64,000 nucleotides of DNA from positions 69,434,678-69,498,677 of the forward strand of contig OX104134.1 in the NCBI GenBank assembly GCA_944470555.2. Direction: 5' to 3'. This DNA comes from Heterobilharzia americana. Taxonomy: Eukaryota; Platyhelminthes; Trematoda; Strigeidida; Schistosomatidae. The translations under genes were made by a program, and so were the position numbers. A model generated the notes under the pieces. The model made no database searches and was not told the DNA's origin. It worked only from the letters and a program-made list of their open reading frames with translations. Below, piece by piece: positions 1 through 11,542 of this stretch; position 1 is the first letter of the stretch, and each line of letters starts with the position of its first letter.

Positions 1-317
1 TATCAGGACAAATTCACTACTGAAATAATCGGAAGTTCGCACCCCAGATTTTCGATGTTATAGTGAACCATTAACTAAATTGCTTGATCAATGTTTACGG
101 GTGAAGGCCTTTATATTTGAAATAAACTATCACCAAGTTTTATCGTAGAACAAAGGGTGAATGCTACCCTGATTCAAAAATTGATTTTGAGCCTTGTCGA
201 GCACGTCCTCAACCACTTATTCCAGTTCTGTTATGATTTATGAGTAATTAACAAGCATCTGAGAACGCTCAAAGTAGTAACTGTTGAATTGTGTAACCGT
301 GCAGAGATTTTGTTAGT
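1..317. other. Unassigned left edge
   Basis: No coding or repeat family is recognised here. The family A retroelement homology of the left duplication arm ends close to its right border; the few bases before the border still resemble element sequence, after which the DNA is ordinary AT-rich sequence. The position marks the outer breakpoint of the left arm. Confidence 0.5.
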
Positions 318-1125
318 CACTCACCCACCATGGCAGATTCGACTCCCACGTAAGTGAAGTGATCAAAGCACTCAACAACTTCACTCCCTATCACTAGAAT
401 AGTTACCAACACAGACCACTCCCAGAGAAAAGATTTGGATTTCGGCGACGAGTGACGTATTCGAAACGCACTTGACTTGCCACTCAAAGTGTCCAGAAGA
501 CTCCGCATCTTTTCAGCGTCTTCACCTAACAGGATTATGTCATCTATGTAGTCTAGATCTATGAAAGATTCTCTTGTGACAAAATCAATCCCTTCAGTGA
601 GATGATGAGGTTGAAACTTCCATGAGTGCATCTATGGTGAAGATAAGTAAGAATGAAGAGAGTTGACGTACTTTACGGACACCACACGGGGGATACAGAT
701 CACCTAATACCTCAGCATAGGCTGGTACATGCTAATGAGCGTTCGAAAACAGAGCCTTCAACAGAGTGATGTACTTAATCGGGACTCGTTTTAGTAAGAG
801 ACATTGTCATAAGACCTCTGGATAGATGAATTGGGATGTTGTCTTCAGGTTGAGAAACAGAGTCAGTACTGGGCGTTGTAAAGTGTTCCTGGAGCTGTTG
901 GGGTGTGATTATCTGGTCGATATACCCACGACCAGGTCTGAAGGCTGTCTGGTTTTCTCGCGTCTGCTGTTCTTGGGCTCCACTCAGGCGTCTAATGATT
1001 ATAGGACTTAAAATCCTAGACACTGTTCGTCGAACTGATTCCTCTGAGGTTGCCACGAGAGGAGTTCTCGCCTTTCTTGAAGAGTGGGATAATTAGTGAC
1101 TGAAGCCAGTCAGAGAGGATCATAT
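318..1125 (-). pseudogene. Family A non-LTR reverse transcriptase fragment
   Basis: Reading the minus strand, the fragment begins with the RT entry region (SLIIPLFKKGE, then RENQTAFRPGRGYIDQI) and continues through the palm to the catalytic box, here DYIDDIILLGEDAEKM at about 505-555, and then HFTYVGVES. These are motifs of the APE-type, RTE-like retrotransposons abundant in trematodes. Several stops and frameshifts break it, and the fingers-to-palm region is scrambled. It is truncated before the C-terminal zinc-knuckle-like part and the 3' UTR. It is the inverted copy of the piece at 16286-17093, which does continue to its 3' end. Confidence 0.85.
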
Positions 1126-1725
1126 CTAATTCTCATCGGTAAGCTAGCACTTCAGTTAGTTTGCCAAAATAATCCCCGACCATCGTTCCTAAATACCTCC
1201 AGTACTAGTTTTTCTACTATTGCTGCTGTGTTTTTGTCGCAGGTTACTGACAGGTTTCTCAGCATCTGGAAGCTCTCTTCACCTTATACCGGTGTTCCAT
1301 TAAGGATGGAAATGGAAATCGGACAAATGAAGAGTAACTGATAGCCAGATAAACTTTCTCTTGAACCGTTCTGCATATCTTTTCATTCTTCTTGTCTTCA
1401 AGTCAATGGCGACCCCACCGTTCAATGCTGTAGCTTTTCTACGTCCTTTGAGGTATGCTGTGAACCACACGGCCATTCTCTGAACAGGAGAAGTGACAAT
1501 CGTCCACTGACGGTGTCCAACTATAACTAATTGCAGGGTGGTTTGTCTCTACCACTGTGTTGGGATTGGTGTACTTCACCGAAAATTTATGTCATTTGGT
1601 GTAAAGTGTGTGTAAGATCAATCAAGAACTCAGGAGCCTTCTGGTCATTCGTAAAATAGTCGATATGTCAAACACCTTGTGTGATGGCCAGAAATACTAC
1701 CGGGACAATCAAATCAACGTAAGAC
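1126..1725. other. Unassigned 600-bp spacer in left arm
   Basis: The segment lies between two family A fragments and is repeated in the right arm at 15686-16285. On the minus strand a short open stretch reads QRMAVWFTAYLKGRRKA. I do not recognise it. It does not match the endonuclease or RT of family A or B as seen elsewhere in the window, so it could be part of another mobile element or ordinary DNA caught between insertions. Confidence 0.4.
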
Positions 1726-2982
1726 CAGGCATTAGTGCGTAACATTCGCGTTGCCACACCTCATTTCACCACATCAACTAGTAATGCAATAAAATGGAAG
1801 ATGAAAAAAGAAACAAACATCTGCCAAAAAGTAGAATGCAATAAGATGGAGGATGGAAGAATGCGAAGATGATGAAATTAAGTAAAGCGGTTAAGGTGAG
1901 AACAAAATATGTATATATCTGCACCACAGACATCGATTCTCATTCATATCACCAAGCGTCCCCAACCACTGGCTCCTCTTATCCCGCGGACCTCAACTGC
2001 CTAGTCTGCATCGCCCTACATGGCTCAAACCAGCAGTCAACTGCTGCATGCAGTGATGCCATGTTAGAGTCTGGCCGCCCCAAGTCTTCATCCTGCCTGA
2101 ACCTACTTCAGCCAATATTGTGCGACGAGGCAGACGGTGGCTAGGCATACGTTAGACGTGTGCCAGTCACCTCGGTCGATGAAATACACGACGAAATACA
2201 CCCCATGCTGCGAAGGTGACGGTAGTCAAACAACTGAAGCCTTCTCATGCATTCCACCTTCAGTGGCCATGTTTCACAGTCATACAGTAGAACAGAGTGG
2301 ACTGCAGCATAGTACACTCGGCCACTAATAGACAATCGGATATCACGGCGGCACCACAGATGGCGTAAGTTGGCGAAAGCCAACCGAATCCCTTGTATCT
2401 GTGTAGAGGTTTTGTCAGCCACTGAGGCTGGTCCGACTTCCCAGGTAAGTGAGGTGTTCCACTCACTCAACCACTTTAGTCTGTATTGTTAGTTGAGGGA
2501 ACGTTGAAGTTCAGTCCTGGACCAACGATCGGCACTTGGGTGACGAGAGACCCATCCCAAATATCCTCAAATTGGCACTAAGTGTCCAGAAGACTCTGCA
2601 TCTTGTCAGCGTCTTTACCTACCAGGACAATTTCCTCTGCCTATTCTTCTAGGTCTAACGAAAATTCTACTGTGATTAGGTCAATCCCTGTGTTATTAGA
2701 TGTTGAGAGGGTGACCTCCATAAGAACGTCTATAACAAAATTGAATAAGAATGAAGAGAGTGAGCATCCTTGATGGACACCACTCGATATCTCACCATAG
2801 GCTCTAACACGCCTACAAGTGTTCGAGTAAAGAGCCTTCAATAAGGTAACGCACTTACTCGGTACTCCTTTCAATGAGAGATATTGTCATAAGACTTCTC
2901 GATCGACGGAGTCGAATGCTGCCTTCAGGTCGAGAAATACAGCTATTGTCGGGCACCGGTAAGCGTGCCCGTGTTCCAGAAC
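1726..2982 (-). pseudogene. Family A element, RT palm to 3' UTR (inverted copy)
   Basis: On the minus strand the fragment runs from RT motif A (LYFST region at about 2940, originally the F-D-L-K-A-A-F-D motif) through the palm, thumb (RLAFANLRHLWCRRDIRLSI at about 2340-2400) and C-terminal region with GCETWPL-like text, to the typical C-terminal W-rich tail and 3' UTR ending near 1726. It is broken by frameshifts. It is the reverse complement of 14429-15685, which is the downstream half of an element interrupted by a nested insertion. Its junction with the endonuclease piece at about 2982/2986 is that insertion boundary copied along with it. Confidence 0.85.
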
Positions 2983-2985
2983 CCT

Positions 2986-4471
2986 CGAGGTCCTACCATA
3001 CCAGAAAGGTCTGTTGGATAGTGGTTAGACGAAAGGCAGCTAGCGTTGTGGCGTAAATTACTACACTCTGACGGGAGTCTGAGGGGGAAGTCGTACTGCT
3101 GCTAGTTGGATGGAGTGTGACGGCAGTAAGGTGTTTCCCCCGGATGACCAGCAGTGCTATGCTGATGCTGCCTTCTCAGTGGAAGGGGAGGGGGTTAGAA
3201 AAGGTTGGCCCCCAAAATAACACACTTCACCATACCCCACGGTCTGCCTGGCCGGCGGTGTTGGTTCATTTGTAGTTTCTTTTCGACCATCCGGCCCCAA
3301 AACAACAAAAGTTCAAAACAAACATACGCAAAAGGCTGCGTGTGACAGGCCTCAAACAGATGTCCGATGGGCTTTGCGGTCACACAAATCTCTTTCAGAT
3401 ACCTTGAGAAGAAATAGCTTTTCACGGTGGGAAGTGTCAGCCGGGAAGTGTCAACCGCCCTCACAACTCTGTCAGCACTCAAGTTTCTTCAAACTGCTAT
3501 TCACCTCCCTCATGATTACTTTGTAGTCTTCCTTCATGTCTCTCAATTAACGATACTATATCATCTTGAATTTCTCCTAGCTCTGCAGCCTTCGACAACA
3601 ATCTGAATCCACAGAACAGCGTCCCTGGTCTCCTTAAACTACGCTCCAAATTACATATCGTGCCCTTCAATGCTCTCACCCCCCGTCAAATTGGTCAACA
3701 GGCTTCATTGGCCAAGACTCTAGCAGCTCGGACCATGGATGTGTGCTGTGTTTGTGAGACTTGCATACAGGACCCAAGTGCGGTTATTCACCTAACCTCT
3801 CCCGGGCAATCTGATGAGTCCTCAAAATTCGCCCTTCGAGTTTCCGGAGATTCGATAGCTAGCTGTCGTGGTCTTGCAGGTGTAGGCATAGCATTAATCA
3901 CTAGGACAGAAAGCTCACTACTAGACTGGATCCCAGTTGATAGTCACCTCTGCGTTGTCCGGCTGAGTGAGAACTAAAAAGAATAGTGAGACTCGCCGTT
4001 GTCTCTTTGTAATTTCTGATTACGCACCCACTGATTGTAGTTCGGATGAAGTGAAGGACGAGTTCTACCGAAAACCGTCTAGTCTCCTTTCGAAAGCCAA
4101 ACGTTCAGACGTGGTGGTTGTTGCGGGTGATTTCAATGCACAGGTAGGTGGGTAGACTGATTGAGAGAGGTAGGCACTTAGGTGGCACTTTCGGAATCCC
4201 GGTTGAACGGACTGATGACAGTGATCGCCTACTACAACTTTGGTCAGATAACCGCTTATTTTCAGGTGGCATAAATTTCAGACACAAAGAAAGACACTGT
4301 CTGATGTGGCGTCCACCGAGTTCAACTCAGTGATGGACACAGATAGACCACATTGGTATCACTCATGGCTGGAGAGGATGGTGGAAGACTGCCGCACCTT
4401 CTGGAGTACGTGTTTGAATAGAGACCACGCGTTGGTCCGAGTGCGTAAATGCCTGGGTGTCAATGGACGTA
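2986..4471 (+). pseudogene. Family A element, 5' UTR and endonuclease (inverted copy)
   Basis: A 5' UTR (about 2986-3500) is followed by an apurinic-endonuclease-like domain in broken frames. RQIGQQASLAKTLAARTMDV at 3690-3740 matches the N-terminal strand, VCCVCETCIQDPS carries the catalytic-glutamate region (here CETC), GLAGVGIAL and DWIPVDSRLC-like text follow, and GDFNAQVGG at about 4130-4155 is the Asp/Asn catalytic motif. The downstream region (HKERHCLMWRPPSSTQ) is present, and sequence identity to the right arm stops at about 4471 inside the linker before the RT. It is non-functional because of stops and the lack of an RT in continuity. Confidence 0.88.
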
Positions 4472-4930
4472 CGAAAAGTTTGGCAACAATGCGGTGCTGT
4501 CGGTAATAACAACTCGTTTACGAGAAACTGCTTACTGCTATCACGTCACTCTGCTAGTAGTAAATTTCCTCCTTAAATCGGCTTATCATGTCTTTGCAAT
4601 AATTCGTCAATTGCTAGCTGATTTTTGTCTTATCACCCTGTAATGCACCTGTATAGGATGGTAGCCCAAGAGGGAACATAATTGCGCATCAGCATAGATC
4701 CTTGTGTCCTTGTGATATGGAATATTGACGTCAAGTTGACGGTGATTGAGTTCTATTGGACTGTTTTGCAATGATGCCAGATCTTAAGTCGTTAATTGTT
4801 GTAGTTTACCCAATGCTCCAAATCTCATAGATATCATTATTGGTAAATCAGTATGAAGTAGGTTGTACTACCGTAATTTTTCTATCACCTATTTACAAAA
4901 TTTCAAGCAATTCATTGGGTTTATTCTGTG
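4472..4930. other. Unassigned DNA between left arm and family B element
   Basis: This AT-rich stretch has no recognisable gene. The retroelement homology of the arm ends on its left, and the target-site duplication of the family B element starts on its right. A small + strand open frame here has no recognisable similarity. Confidence 0.5.
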
Positions 4931-4942
4931 CTTTTGTGTTTT
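4931..4942. repeat. Target-site duplication, left copy (12 bp)
   Basis: The 12-mer cttttgtgtttt directly precedes the 3' end of the minus-strand family B element and recurs exactly at 8336-8347 directly after its 5' end. Such paired direct repeats are the expected footprint of a target-primed insertion. The low-complexity T-rich sequence makes chance matching somewhat easier. Confidence 0.7.
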
Positions 4943-7900
4943 TATTCTAGTTTTATTTTCCTCTTGGGAACCTAGCGGAACATAGGGCTTCAGTAGCACG
5001 TCTCTATTCCACTCTGTTCTCTGCAGTCTTTTGAACCTCACTCCACGACTGCTTTCATTTCTTCCTCACATGATCTCCTCCATGTCACCCTCGGACGTCC
5101 AACTCTTCTTTTCTCCTTTGGATTCCACTTGAGGGCCTGGCCTGGCGCGTGATGTTCCCAGTCTGTCTTCTCAGTGTATGCCCAGTCTGTCTCCACTTCC
5201 TTCTACATATTTCTTGGATGATGGGTTGTTGGTTGGTTCGTTCCTAGAGTTCCTTGTTGCTTATTTTTTCTGGCCATCTGATGTTATCTTCAGTATCGAG
5301 TGAGCGTAGGCGGCAGCTATTGATGTATGTCTATAGTTTGTTGAAAATACTTTTCGTGAAGGGCCAAGTTTTTGAACCATATACCAGCACTGACTTGACA
5401 TTGATGAAGAAAATCCGGATCTTGTTCTTTATGCTGAGTGGAGTGCAGTAGATCTCCACACTGATTTCACAGTAGTGAAAGCCTGTCTTGCTTTTCCGAT
5501 CCTGGTTTTGACATCCTCGTCTCTGCCACCGCTTATAGTTGAAACTATGCTGTCCTGCCTAGGTAGGTGAAGGAGACAACTTCCTTTAGATTTCTCCCGT
5601 TTAATGATGATTGGTGCTTGTTGTTGATGCTGTTGTTGGTTGGGTATCTTCATCACCTCCGTCTTCTCTGCGTTCACTTGAAGTCCCGTCTTTGCTGCCT
5701 CACCTATCCCGTCAACTTGTTGGTTTTCGCCTGCAGATCTTCGAGTTTGTGTTACTAGACATGAGACATAAATCCTCATCGGTGAAATGCAAATCTTCTT
5801 CTGGGGTCTTTTCATCGGTCCAGCCAGCGTATGCCCCTCTTCTCGCTCCTCACAGTTTGCTGCATGATCCAGTCGACCACAGTCAGAAGGTCATCGGTAA
5901 TAGTAGGCAGCCTTGTCTTACTCCTGTCTTCACTTCACTTCAAAGGCGTCACTGAGCTTTCCATTGTGAATCAATCACTTGGCATGTGGCTTCGTCATAT
6001 AGTTGTTGAATGAGGCTGATAAAGGTTTATGACACTAAAATCTTAGTGTTGAAGCAGCTGCCTGCCAAATTACTTCTCGGTCGACGCTGTCGGAGGCCTT
6101 CTCAAAGTCGATGAAGTTGAGATACAGAGTTGACTGCCATTGTACGCTCTGTTTGATGATGATGCGTAGCGTTGCGTGGCGTTGCAATTTGGTCCACACA
6201 TGATTTGTACTTCCTGAATCCAGCTAGCATGTTCCGGTAGTAATTTTGAATCCAGCGCATCCTTTAGTCTCTCCAGAATGATGCAGCTTATTATTTTGCT
6301 TGGGGTGGACAGCAGTATGATTCCGCACCAGTTCTTGCAAAGACTTATGTCTCCCTTGTTTGGGAGTTTGACAAGGTAGGCCTTCTTCCAATCAATCTAC
6401 AGGTACCTTTCCTTCCTTCCAAACTATCTTCAGTAGTGGTGTGAGCATGTCGGCTGCTAATGTCTCTGCGTCTGTTTTCAGTGGTTCTGGAGGAATTCCA
6501 TCTGGTCCTGCTGCTTTCCCGGATTTCAGCAGTTTTATGGCATTCAGGAATTCTACTTTTGTCGGAGGACTTGTTTTCAGTGGTAATTCAACGAGTCACA
6601 GGTGGTGGTGGTGGTGGTGGTCGATTCAAGAGTTTTTTGAAGTGGTCAGTCCATTGTTTCCTTTGTTTCTCCTCTTTGGTAACTAGTTTTCCTTCGCTAT
6701 CCTTCTTTGGTTTCATCTGTGTTGATCTCCTCCCAGACGGTAAGTAGTAACCTGGTTATTTGATATGGTGTTGTCAGGTCTCTCCTACCAGCCGGCAGCC
6801 TGTTCTGCTTCACTTGCCAATGTGTGGTAGAGGTGTTTTTTGTTTGTGCGCACTCTTCTCCTCTGCTTTGTCCAGTTTAGTGTTTTTTAAGTTGTATTCA
6901 GTCCCTCTTTTGGTTGTTCATCCATGCACTGTACTGTACTGCACTGGTTCATCTTCTCCTTCATCGTCTTTCTCTCCTCTATCAGCTCTCACATGTCCGT
7001 GGATATTCGTTCCTTGTTTTGTTTATTCTTCCTTCCTAACACGGTTATACAGGTTTCCTTCTACATCTGTTTCAAAGAGTTCCAGTGTTCCTTCACGCAG
7101 GTTTCCTCCAAGAATTCGCCTTATGTCTCCTATTTTTTCCTGATAGCTGACATGAAGATGTTCTTCGTAGTTGCGTCCTTCAGTTCAGTTTCTGTTCTGG
7201 GTGTTGAATGTGAACTGTGATCTATCGCTAGCTTCTTTGAAGGCTTTCAACTTGATTTTGGAGGTTCCTAATTTTGCACTAGATAGTGGGTGGTGTGAAC
7301 CTAACTCTGCTCCCCTTCTTGATCTTGTGTCCAGTAGGCTACGTCTCCGTCCCCACTTTCTTGAGATTGAGGTGAAGTCGATCTGATTTTTAGTGTGTCC
7401 TGGTGTCTGGTGAAATCCATGTCGCTTTGTGAATATCTTTGTGTTTGTATACACTACCTCCAATCACCAAATCATTGAATGCATAGAAGTCTGCGAACAG
7501 TTCTCCATTCTCACTCATCATTTCACCAAGTGATTCTCAACTCATGATTGGTTCTCTTCCTGTGTTGTCTGCCCCCAGTTTGGCTGGCATCCATGTCACC
7601 CCACTTGTTAGAATATTGATGTCACCATCTGGGATGGGGTCTTGTCCATTACTGATTGTAGTTGTCTGTAGAATTCCTCCTTCTCCTCTTGATCTGCATT
7701 ATTTGTAGGTACGTGGCGTAGTATTGTATGATTGTGACTTTCCTTCCTTTCGAGTTGGATCTTGCTGACATGATCCTGGTCGTGGAGGAGATTGGTTCCC
7801 ACTGCATGAGAGAGAGCCTTTGATGTTGTTAGGGACATGATGATAAGCACTCCCGAACTCAGTGTGCTCGTCCGTGGTTGTCGTCTTGGTGACAATATGG

Positions 7901-8335
7901 GAGTAGATTATTGACCCTCCAGTTGACAGTTGAGAGAGTCCACTTCCATTCGATCTGCTTTCGCAGATTCCTAGCACTTCTGTGCTATACCTCCTCATCT
8001 ATTTAGCAATCTGGACAGCCTTGCCAACCAACTCCAAACATTCTGGAGATATTCCATTTCCCCATGTTTACGTTCGCTTTCATCAATGAAGAGAAGCCAC
8101 ATCGGCCGACTGGCTTCCCGAAGCCTTCTCCAACTGGCGTCATTTCGTCTTGCTGATTCCAGCGAGGAATAAGTTTGTTTTTATTTTTTATATTTTCTTT
8201 TTGCTTTGAAGTTTCTTTAGCGATTGATTAGATTGGTTTTTTGAGGTAGGGTTGCTAGCCCTATGCCCAAGCTCCCCTCATTATCCGGACTTAGGACCGG
8301 CTGCTTACTAGTGAACTAGTTAACTAGGCGAGGTT
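4943..8335 (-). mobile_element. Family B RTE-like retrotransposon, copy B1
   Basis: The element is about 3.4 kb. On the minus strand, from 8335 downward, it contains the 5' UTR shared with the other B copies, an APE endonuclease (CESRSNGSGLSQLS near 7950; NQIDFTSISRKW near 7390), the linker with ATGPDGIPPEP-like text near 6500, and the RT and C-terminal region ending near 5000. Frameshifts and stops occur throughout. A proline-codon run near 6600-6625 gives repeated ggt on the + strand. It is flanked by 12-bp direct repeats, so it is a bona fide insertion. Its interior, about 5443-7967, is nearly identical to 39079-41608, while its first 330 bp is only family-level similar to that copy. Confidence 0.9.
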
Positions 8336-8347
8336 CTTTTGTGTTTT
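8336..8347. repeat. Target-site duplication, right copy (12 bp)
   Basis: Exact second copy of cttttgtgtttt found at 4931-4942, abutting the 5' UTR of the minus-strand B1 element. Confidence 0.7.
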
Positions 8348-8782
8348 ACTTTTATTCATTTAAACAACATTATATATATTTTTCTCATAAATTTCCTGTG
8401 ATGTTGCAACTGTAATAATTTAAACCCCTTTAGTTTGTATCAGCTTCTACATTTTTTCACCCCTCTGTTATGACTGTTACTCACGTTGTTCCACTGATTG
8501 GAGCAATGTAGTGATAAGCATCAAGGAAAGGCAGTGCAGGTTAGATTTTTTTTAGAACAAGGAGTTAAATCACTGTGTAGTCTAAAGTGAATTGTTCTCA
8601 TAATATAACACGCACTTCTATGAGTTGTGAATTTATTGGCTCATCGTAGAGTTTGCAATCGTTTATTTACTAATCTGCAAATCATTTTCAGCAATTAACT
8701 CGTTTCCTTTTTCAGAGTGATATGTGAATTTAAATACTCGTTGAAATAATATTTTATGCGTTTAACTCTTTCTCATTTCTAG
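8348..8782. other. Unassigned, probably intron of the TPR gene
   Basis: AT-rich DNA with no recognised coding motif. Its right end, tttctcatttctag, is a good splice acceptor immediately before the TPR-like exon at 8783, so the stretch is best read as intron sequence into whose upstream part the B1 element inserted. Confidence 0.45.
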
Positions 8783-8872
8783 CATACTTTCAAATATTGC
8801 TTTATGTCAGCTTAAGGTTGGATCATTTGAATACTGCGTCCAAAATTGTTCACAAGCTTATATCTACTTCTC
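8783..8872 (+). CDS. Internal exon, TPR-repeat protein (tentative)
   Basis: After the acceptor ending at 8782, the frame starting at 8784 reads ILSNIALCQLKVGSFEYCVQ followed by NCSQAY. This is the pattern of a tetratricopeptide repeat helix pair (N-x-A-x-C-x-L-K, then a second helix ending in C-S-x-A), as found in the TPR domains of immunophilin-type co-chaperones such as AIP and FKBPs. A possible donor, TTCTC/gtgag, ends it at 8872. The exon would leave reading phase 2, but the following exon at 8972 needs phase 0, so either a boundary is wrong, a further small exon exists or the gene is damaged. Upstream exons were not found. Confidence 0.5.
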
Positions 8873-8971
8873 GTGAGAATAAATCTGTTTCTTACACAGA
8901 TGACCAAGAGTTCTAACTAATGCGGAGTTGTTTTCCCCGAAAAAGTTCATTTTTACTGTGATGGATTTCAG

Positions 8972-9283
8972 ATTACCTCTCAAGACATATGTAAAGTGTT
9001 ATTTCGCCGTGCTAAGGCTTATTATAACTTGGGCAAAATGGATGAAGCGAAATCAGATCTAGAAGTTTGTATTCAACTGGGAAAGAAACAGTTGACGTCT
9101 GAGACAAGAGGAAAAGAAGGAGAAATGATGACGGTGTCGGAGTGGGACAATAGTGACAGTTACAAACGAATCAAAGCAGCTTTACAAGCTAGTGAGAAGC
9201 TAATGATAAAAGTATGTGATAGTTTATCACGTGAACGATCTCAATTACTTTCTCGTTTGAGAACAAAAACCCATGTGAATTGA
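8972..9283 (+). CDS. C-terminal exon of a TPR-repeat protein
   Basis: An acceptor (gatttcag, ending 8971) opens a 104-codon frame to a TGA at 9281-9283. It starts ITSQDICKVLFRRAKAYYNL and continues GKMDEAKSDLEVCIQL, a canonical TPR motif (K-x-L-x-R-R-A-x-A-Y-x-x-L-G-x-x-x-x-A-x-x-D-L), then a charged helical C-terminal tail. Together with the exon at 8783 the spacing between C-S-Q-A and K-V-L-F resembles the last TPR of AIP/FKBP-like co-chaperones, which bind Hsp90 tails. That assignment is an inference from motif spacing; the exact family is not settled. No AATAAA signal is seen directly after the stop. The gene's 3' end sits between the arms of the inverted duplication. Confidence 0.7.
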   Translation: MTSQDICKVLFRRAKAYYNLGKMDEAKSDLEVCIQLGKKQLTSETRGKEGEMMTVSEWDNSDSYKRIKAALQASEKLMIKVCDSLSRERSQLLSRLRTKTHVN

Positions 9284-9424
9284 TGTGAAAATCATGTTTC
9301 AGTATGTTTTCCCCATTTTCATTTTTTCCGTCAGTATCAAACTGTGAGCAATGGAAATATATTTCTTTTAGCTGTACTTCTTAATTTCAATCAAGTCTAC
9401 TGATTGCCTTGACGTCATAGGTAA

Positions 9425-10602
9425 CTACTACTTGTTGCAAGTGATTTCAATGCACAATGTGGGTAGCCTAGTCAGACAGAAAGTCATATAAGTGGGTAGC
9501 ACTTTCGAAATCCCAGCTGAACGAACAGATGACGGTGATCGCCTACTACAACTGTGCTCAGACAACCGTTTATTTCTAGCCAGCACGAACTTCAGACATA
9601 AAGAAAGACATTGTTCGATGTGTCGTCCACTGAGCTCAACTCATCGGTGGACACAGATAGACCATATTACTATCAGTTATCGTTGAAGTTTGTCGGTGGA
9701 AGACTACAGCTCCTTCTACAGCACGTGTTCAAACAGCATGTCAGTTCGTGCACGTGCATGCTTGGACCTCATTGTATATAGAAAAACCACAACAACAAGA
9801 CCATTGCAAGTGCTTCTCGACGATGAGAATATTAGGGCTACATCTATCAGGAAACTGTCTGGATAATTATCGGTGCAGGACACCATCTCTAATGTCTTAT
9901 AAAGCAGCGTTGAAGACCCTAGCTAAATCTCAGAAGGTGATTAGAAAGAGTACCTTGAGTTCAAGAGCTTCTTTGCGACTAATGAATACACGTGAACGCA
10001 GCCCTGCAAGATCTAAGCAGTGGGAAGAAAATGCAATTCAAATGTAGACTGACGAAAAGCCTATCAATGATAGCAAACTGTAGGGGGCACCGAAGGTCAA
10101 CAAGATGAAAACGCAGCGATGATAGGTAAAGGTAGATGGCTATTTAGACTTGTCACGGAAACTGGGACAACGAAGCCAATAATTCACAGGATCATAAGCG
10201 ACAAGGGTAGGTGTGTGATTCACTCACAAGGGAGATAGCTGGAATGATTGGTGAAACACTTCGAAAGACAGTTCAACTGGCCTCCAGCTACTATTTCGTT
10301 GCTCACTATCGAGTCAGAGCCTACCTGCAATATCGAGATAGGACTAGATCCTGAGGTATATAAGGACTGTGGTAGAGTTATTTTAGTCATTAATTGAAGT
10401 GTTAACTAGTATGTGGCAGCCAGATACGATTCCCTCTGACTGGCTTCAGTCACTAATTATCCCACTCTTCAAGAAAGGCGAGAACTCCTCTCGTGGCAAC
10501 CTCAGAGGAATCAGTTCGACGAACGGTGTCTAGGATTTTAAGTTCTATATTCATTAGATGCCTGAGTGGGGCCCAAGAACAGCAGACGCGAGAAAACCAG
10601 GC
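9425..10602 (+). pseudogene. Family A element, endonuclease C-terminus to RT start (upstream half of a split element)
   Basis: The fragment begins at the GDFNAQ-type motif (gtgatttcaatgcaca at about 9441), continues with VGSTFEIPAERTDDGDRLLQ and NFRHKERHC, passes through a degenerate linker, and reaches the RT start (SLIIPLFKKGENSS at 10450-10490). It stops after REQQTRENQ-type sequence at 10602, where minus-strand 3' UTR of another family A element begins. The next RT residues resume on the + strand at 14429, so this is the 5' part of one element split by an insertion. Frameshifts and stops throughout show it is inactive. Confidence 0.85.
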
Positions 10603-11542
10603 ATTACTCTGTAACGGTCTGAGTTGCCACAGCCTACATCAGTACACCAAGTAAAAAGACAGTGAAGTTGAATTTGAAGAAAAGAAAGTTCAGTCAAAGG
10701 ATATATAAAGTACTAAAAAGAGAAATAAAGAATGAGAAAATGTTGAGATTCGGTATAGATAAGGATGATGCCTGTATACATCTGCAACACTGACATCGGT
10801 TCTGAGCCATAGAGTCTCCGACTACTGGTTTCTCTTGTCCCGTGGATCCCAATCGGTTAGTCTTCATCACCCCACATGGCTCAAACCAACAGTCAAAATC
10901 TTCATACATTGGTGCCATGTTTTGGTCTGGTCGCCTTGGACCTTTTTCCAGTCTGAACCACTTCGGCCAACATTGTGTGACTAGGCAATCAGCAACTAGG
11001 CATACGTTACATGTGTTCCAACCATCTCAGTCGATGAAGGTTCACAACCCCGTCAACCGACTTACCTCTTCTTCCTAAAACTCTACTCCTGACTTCTGCG
11101 TTACTCACGTGGTGACACCACGGAATACGGTCTATACCATGAAGGCAGCGTTGGTCAAGCACCTGAAGCCTTCTCATGCATTCCACATTCAGTGGCCATG
11201 TTTCACAGTCATACAGTAGAACAGAGTGGACTGCGGCACAGCACACTCGGTCCCTAATAGACAATCGGATATCACGGCGGCACCACAGATGGCGTAAGTT
11301 GGCGAAAGCCAACCAAGTCTTTTGTATTCAAGCAGAGAATTCTTCGGTCACTGAGCCACCAGGGCTGCTCTGATTCTAATTCCCAGGTACGTGAAGTGGT
11401 CGACAAACTCAACCACTACACTCTATTGTCAGCCTCAGTAGGGCACAGTTGAAAACCAATCCCGGAGCAACAATTTACATTTGGGTGGTGAGAAAGGCAT
11501 CCAACACATTTTCGAATTGCCACTGAAAGTGTCCAGAAGACT

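Larger units (their letters stand above)
318..4471. repeat. Left arm of a 4.15-kb inverted duplication
   Basis: This segment is the reverse complement of 12940-17093: position p pairs with 17411-p throughout, so there is no net insertion or deletion. I saw only two differences (near 923 and near 2405) among the parts compared; I did not check every base. The arm carries three retroelement pieces: a reverse transcriptase piece (minus), a second RT 3' half (minus) and an endonuclease half (plus). At both ends element sequence stops abruptly and passes into unrelated DNA, whereas the right arm continues into element sequence at both ends. I therefore infer that this arm is the derived copy. About 8.5 kb separates the arms. 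Confidence 0.93.

Noticed and set aside
3811..3840. ctgatgagtcc, like the core of a hammerhead ribozyme
   Set aside because: It encodes part of the endonuclease (QSDESSKF) and lacks the stem II partner and the GAAA box required for a hammerhead.
6600..6630. Poly-Trp or poly-Gly open frames on the + strand
   Set aside because: They are antisense readings of the proline-codon run in the minus-strand family B linker, which is seen as R-P-P-P in B2.
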